9,633 bases of DNA from Janthinobacterium sp. (GTDB lineage Bacteria > Pseudomonadota > Gammaproteobacteria > Burkholderiales > Burkholderiaceae_D), in contig DMYQ01000088.1 in assembly GCA_003482555.1 (NCBI GenBank), positions 2,330 to 11,962 on the forward strand, given 5' to 3'. The translations under genes and the position numbers were made by a program. The notes below the pieces were generated by a model that saw nothing but the letters and a program-made list of their open reading frames with translations, searched no databases and had not been told where the DNA came from. This document shows, in pieces, positions 5,566-9,633 of the stretch. How positions within the stretch are numbered: position 1 is the first letter of the stretch; each line of letters opens with the position of its first letter.

Positions 5566-9633
<4,068 letters not shown>

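Overview
The window looks like a chromosomal core region of a GC-rich betaproteobacterium. The order hisE - HIT protein - tatA - tatB - tatC and the TatB N-terminus with lysine at position 8 fit Burkholderiales, most likely Oxalobacteraceae (Janthinobacterium, Massilia or Duganella type). That placement rests on remembered family features, not on a search. I see no insertion sequence, phage gene, tRNA, rRNA or CRISPR array. No stretch longer than about 170 bases lacks a gene.

Plus strand, 1-2106: the last 36 codons of hisE (histidine biosynthesis) are followed after 12 bases by a HIT-family nucleotide-binding protein. After a 104-base gap with promoter-like direct repeats comes a complete twin-arginine translocase operon. 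TatA and TatB are separated by a small GC hairpin, and the tatB stop codon abuts the tatC start codon. TatC (receptor), TatB (signal-peptide handling) and TatA (pore-forming subunit) together move folded RR-signal proteins across the inner membrane.

Minus strand, 2123-9633: read in its own direction, this side begins with a very large SNF2-type helicase that runs off the right edge. It is followed 50 bases later by a small two-helix membrane protein with a PH-like cytoplasmic domain. After a 169-base gap with a candidate promoter and an exact tandem 11-bp repeat comes an exported DUF885 metallopeptidase-like protein. After a 134-base gap containing two hairpins comes a CsgG/HfaB-like outer-membrane lipoprotein, which converges on tatC with only 16 bases between the stop codons. 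The helicase and PH-like genes may share a transcript. The DUF885 and CsgG-like genes look like separate units.

I did not find a clearly new multi-gene system. The items most worth a second look are the large SNF2 protein with its roughly 880-residue non-catalytic N-terminal part and small membrane neighbour, the stand-alone CsgG-like lipoprotein, and the two repeat-bearing promoter regions upstream of tatA and of the DUF885 gene.
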